In this document: in pieces, positions 5,844 through 7,602 of the stretch
How positions within the stretch are numbered: position 1 is the stretch's first letter
Layout of the letters: every line of letters starts with the position of its first letter
Source: an uncultured Bacteroidota bacterium
GTDB taxonomy: Bacteria > Bacteroidota > Bacteroidia > Bacteroidales > SZUA-534
Length of the DNA: 7,602 nt
Direction of reading: 5' to 3'
Assembly: GCA_937885735.1 (NCBI GenBank)
Contig: CALABN010000287.1
Coordinates: 1 to 7,602, forward strand
Made by a program: the position numbers and the translations under genes
The notes under the pieces: model-generated
Databases searched by the model: none
What the model saw: the letters and a program-made list of their open reading frames with translations, nothing else
Told to the model about the DNA's origin: nothing

Positions 5844-6413
5844 CTATTTATAATATTTGTCGATTCCGCCAAAGCCTGTAATCATCTTGCCTGCCTTTGT
5901 CTTGGCGATAAGGCTGTTTAGGCGTTTCCTGAATTCTTCGGGACGCTTGCGTGCGGCATCAACGTATGCAATGCGTATTCGTTTGTATGGCGCAGAAAAT
6001 TTGTCGAAGTTCTTCCACGTCTCAGCATCGCTCATTAGCGCGTTCAATATGTCGTCAGGGAATTCGTACGGCTTTTCGATAAGCGAAGTTATTCCCTCTT
6101 TTATTTTAGGATGAATGAGGCCCCGACTGTCAAGCCAGACAAGCCGTTCAATGTTCGGCTGCGAGTATTTGCTGCCTTTTCGGCGGGGCGTGAAACGCTG
6201 AATGCGGTGCAGTGGGTCGATGTGCTTTATTGTGCTGTCGATCCAGCCAAAGCAGAGCGCTTCTTCAACGGCATCATTGTATGAAATGCTGTCTTCGCCA
6301 GATGCCTTCATTGGAAACATAAACCATATTTCGGTTTCCTTTTCAAAGTTTTCTGACAACCATTCACGCCACTCGCTTCTGTCTGTGGCTCGAAAAATCT
6401 TTTGTGTTGGCAT
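5844..6413 (-). CDS. YdeI/OmpD-associated (OmdA) family protein
   Basis: 189 residues, a normal full length for this family of small soluble proteins. Diagnostic segments: AVEEALCFGWIDS (48-60), RIQRFTPRRKGSKYS (70-84) followed by NIERLVWL (87-94), and a second half with the helical FDKFSAPYKRIRIAYVDAA (136-154) and KRPEEFRKRL (157-166). No signal peptide or membrane helix is seen, so it should be cytoplasmic. Family members are named from enterobacterial YdeI, linked to OmpD and to resistance to antimicrobial peptides; no enzymatic reaction is established as far as I know. It precedes the MerR gene on the same strand with a 94-base gap containing the MerR promoter and a weak AT hairpin (TGAAAAA 5806-5812 / TTTTTCA 5820-5826), so the two are probably separate transcripts. 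The strong terminator just upstream (6453-6488) means it needs its own promoter, which I could not identify. Confidence 0.9.
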   Translation of the reverse strand: MPTQKIFRATDRSEWREWLSENFEKETEIWFMFPMKASGEDSISYNDAVEEALCFGWIDSTIKHIDPLHRIQRFTPRRKGSKYSQPNIERLVWLDSRGLIHPKIKEGITSLIEKPYEFPDDILNALMSDAETWKNFDKFSAPYKRIRIAYVDAARKRPEEFRKRLNSLIAKTKAGKMITGFGGIDKYYK

Positions 6414-6452
6414 GGGAATTGTCTTGATTTTTGCCGAACGCTACTGCTATAA

Positions 6453-6488
6453 CAAAAACGCGCCAAAGAAATGCAGTCTTTGGCGCGT
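6453..6488 (-). terminator. Strong terminator of the DUF4380 gene
   Basis: ACGCGCCAAAG (6458-6468) pairs perfectly with CTTTGGCGCGT (6478-6488), an 11-bp stem with a 9-base loop. Read on the minus strand, it starts 19 bases after the stop at 6508 and runs into TTTTTG (6458-6453). Confidence 0.88.
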
Positions 6489-6507
6489 CATTTTGCTATT
6501 CTGTAAA

Positions 6508-7416
6508 TTATTTAATGTCAGCGGTTTTCTTTACCAAATCAAGCAATTCGGCTGATGTGGCTTGTGGATTTTTCTCAACCAGGTACCAACGTACGGTCCA
6601 CGTAAACGATTCTTTAGGTTGCAGGGTTGTGTAGGCGCCTTGGCTCTCGAGTTCCACATACGATTTTCCCCTATTTACGTAAACCTGAATTTCGGCCTCT
6701 TCTGGTGCAGGTTGCTTAGGATCGATGTTCTGGAATTTCTTAATCATGAGCAGGCTGTCGTTGGCGAATGCCAGCCATCCTTGTCCGTCGGCATTAACCT
6801 TGCGGTTCTGGTCGGCTTGGTCAATGGTGTACCAGGCGACACCTTGTTCAGCCTTGAAGTTCATAAGGTCGGATGGCCAGATGCCTTCAACAGGCGAATC
6901 GAAGAATACCGTACCATTGGCAGCAACACGGGTGATTTCCCAAGGAGCAACACTACGTATTGTATCTGATTCGTTTACAAGAGTGTAACTAACAACAATT
7001 GAATTATCTGATTTATCGGTAGAGAAATCCTTGATTATCCTAAGTGGCAATCTTTCAGGAACCTGACCAGTCATAATTATATGGCCGTCCTTTTGCTCTA
7101 CGGTGTAAGCCTTGCTATCGTGCTCGGGCACTGGTGGCCAGTTCCATTCCTTTTGAGGGCTTGTCCAGAATGTGCTGCCAAAAGAGTTTGGGAAACGGCT
7201 TTGCGAAATGATCTCCTTTTCGCCAAACTTGTACGACTTGATTTTTCCACCCTTTTCAGAATCTATAGTCATTGTGACATTGCCAACCGAAACGGTGTAT
7301 ATGGCACTAGGGTCCGATGGCTTTTCTTCAAATCGGAATCCAGGGAATTGTGCCTGTGCCTGCATTGCGCAAAATGTCAGCGCCACAGGGATGATGAATG
7401 TTTTACGTAGTCTCAT
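6508..7416 (-). CDS. Secreted DUF4380 protein (mutarotase-like fold)
   Basis: 302 residues. The N-terminus MRLRKTFIIPVALTFCAMQA is a Sec signal with likely signal-peptidase I cleavage after AQA (residue 22), giving a periplasmic or exported protein. The mature part matches DUF4380: VTMTIDSEKGGKIKSYKF (47-64), GSTFWTSPQKEWNWPP (80-95), PLRIIKDFSTD (124-134), TLVNESDTIRSVAPWEITRV (145-164) and closing TLQPKESFTWTVRWYLV (264-280). The repeated beta-strand pattern and the ending are typical of the galactose-mutarotase/carbohydrate-binding superfamily, so a sugar-related role is plausible but unproven; no reaction is known to me for this family. It begins 33 bases after a transposase C-terminus on the same strand and ends at a strong terminator, so it is probably transcribed alone. 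No convincing TAnnTTTG box was found upstream, and the leader is AT-rich (a 17-base palindromic AT run ends at the ATG). Confidence 0.88.
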   Translation of the reverse strand: MRLRKTFIIPVALTFCAMQAQAQFPGFRFEEKPSDPSAIYTVSVGNVTMTIDSEKGGKIKSYKFGEKEIISQSRFPNSFGSTFWTSPQKEWNWPPVPEHDSKAYTVEQKDGHIIMTGQVPERLPLRIIKDFSTDKSDNSIVVSYTLVNESDTIRSVAPWEITRVAANGTVFFDSPVEGIWPSDLMNFKAEQGVAWYTIDQADQNRKVNADGQGWLAFANDSLLMIKKFQNIDPKQPAPEEAEIQVYVNRGKSYVELESQGAYTTLQPKESFTWTVRWYLVEKNPQATSAELLDLVKKTADIK

Positions 7417-7449
7417 AATTATTATTAATAATTCATATACAAATTTTCA

Positions 7450-7602
7450 TTAGTCGCAAAAACAATCGGTTGCCCAATTGGCAACGTTTGTTTCAATATA
7501 TTTTGCAATACGGTTTGTTTCACGTTGGTCACGAATAATGTGGTCGTGGAATCGCGTTTGCCATGCGAATATAATATTATTTGCCGTTGCGTGACGTGTT
7601 AC
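7450..7602 (-). CDS. C-terminus of a Y1/REP-associated-type transposase, cut by the window edge
   Basis: An open minus-strand frame without any ATG runs from the right edge to the TAA at 7452-7450, giving 50 residues. It reads FAWQTRFHDHIIRD (12-25), then RIAKYIETNVANWATD (31-46), ending CFCD. This matches the end of the IS200-like/RAYT family of single-strand tyrosine transposases common in Bacteroidetes (consensus W..-Y/F-HDHIIR ... I..YI..NP..W..D). The HUH metal motif would lie beyond the window. The usual YI-NNP is YIETNV here. Whether the gene is intact cannot be judged. It is an ordinary-sized ending, so the stop is probably natural. Confidence 0.75.
   Translation of the reverse strand, partial: VTRHATANNIIFAWQTRFHDHIIRDQRETNRIAKYIETNVANWATDCFCD

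Noticed and set aside
7417..7433. 17-base palindrome AATTATTATTAATAATT before the DUF4380 start
   Set aside because: Pure A/T low-complexity sequence in an AT-rich leader; symmetry is easily accidental.
7469..7485. Inverted repeat GTTGCC/GGCAAC as a REP-type hairpin
   Set aside because: Only 6 bp, and it lies inside the conserved coding part of the transposase.
1..7602. CRISPR array, tRNA or rRNA
   Set aside because: No regularly spaced repeats and no recognisable RNA gene sequences were seen on reading both strands.

Overview
The window reads as a metagenome-type contig from a Bacteroidales bacterium (Prevotella-like), with a foreign piece at its left end. The evidence for Bacteroidales is family-level: a lipoprotein carboxylesterase, a GH3 enzyme of the xylosidase type, a DUF4380 protein, and several upstream sites matching the Bacteroidetes -7 promoter element TAnnTTTG. 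Base composition is uneven. One line counted by eye in the first 720 bases is 36/60 G+C; a line in the GH3 gene is about 45%, and one inside the 3482-4063 gene is 15/60.

Layout. Bases 1-~750 carry, on the minus strand, a GC-rich formylglycine-generating-enzyme-like (SUMF1/FGE-sulfatase) domain that has lost its N-terminus. At about 718-750 it meets head-on the plus-strand C-terminal third of a GH3 glycoside hydrolase, which has lost its TIM barrel. The roughly 30 bases at the join read as correct family sequence in both genes, on opposite strands. This is best explained as a chimeric assembly join through a short shared sequence. The apparent long plus-strand ORF from 67 to 1491 is therefore not one protein.

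Bases 721-3174 form a plus-strand polysaccharide-use pair: GH3 (likely beta-xylosidase) and a type-B carboxylesterase lipoprotein, each followed by a hairpin. The 307-base gap 3175-3481 holds a terminator, a perfect 15-bp inverted repeat, and a decayed second copy of the esterase 3' end, which records a lost tandem paralog.

From 3482 to the end every gene is on the minus strand. In transcription order from the right edge these are: the C-terminus of a Y1/REP-associated-type transposase, a secreted DUF4380 protein with a strong terminator, a YdeI/OmpD-associated family protein, a MerR regulator with a GyrI-like ligand domain and what looks like a textbook self-regulated promoter, and two AT-rich membrane-anchored proteins I do not recognise. 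The last two have palindromes at or next to their starts and are the least explained part of the window.

I see no tRNA, rRNA or CRISPR array and no complete mobile element. No coherent new system can be proven from this sequence. The best leads are the unknown membrane-protein pair, the promoter/operator sites, the esterase relic, and the chimeric join, which affects any interpretation of the left end.
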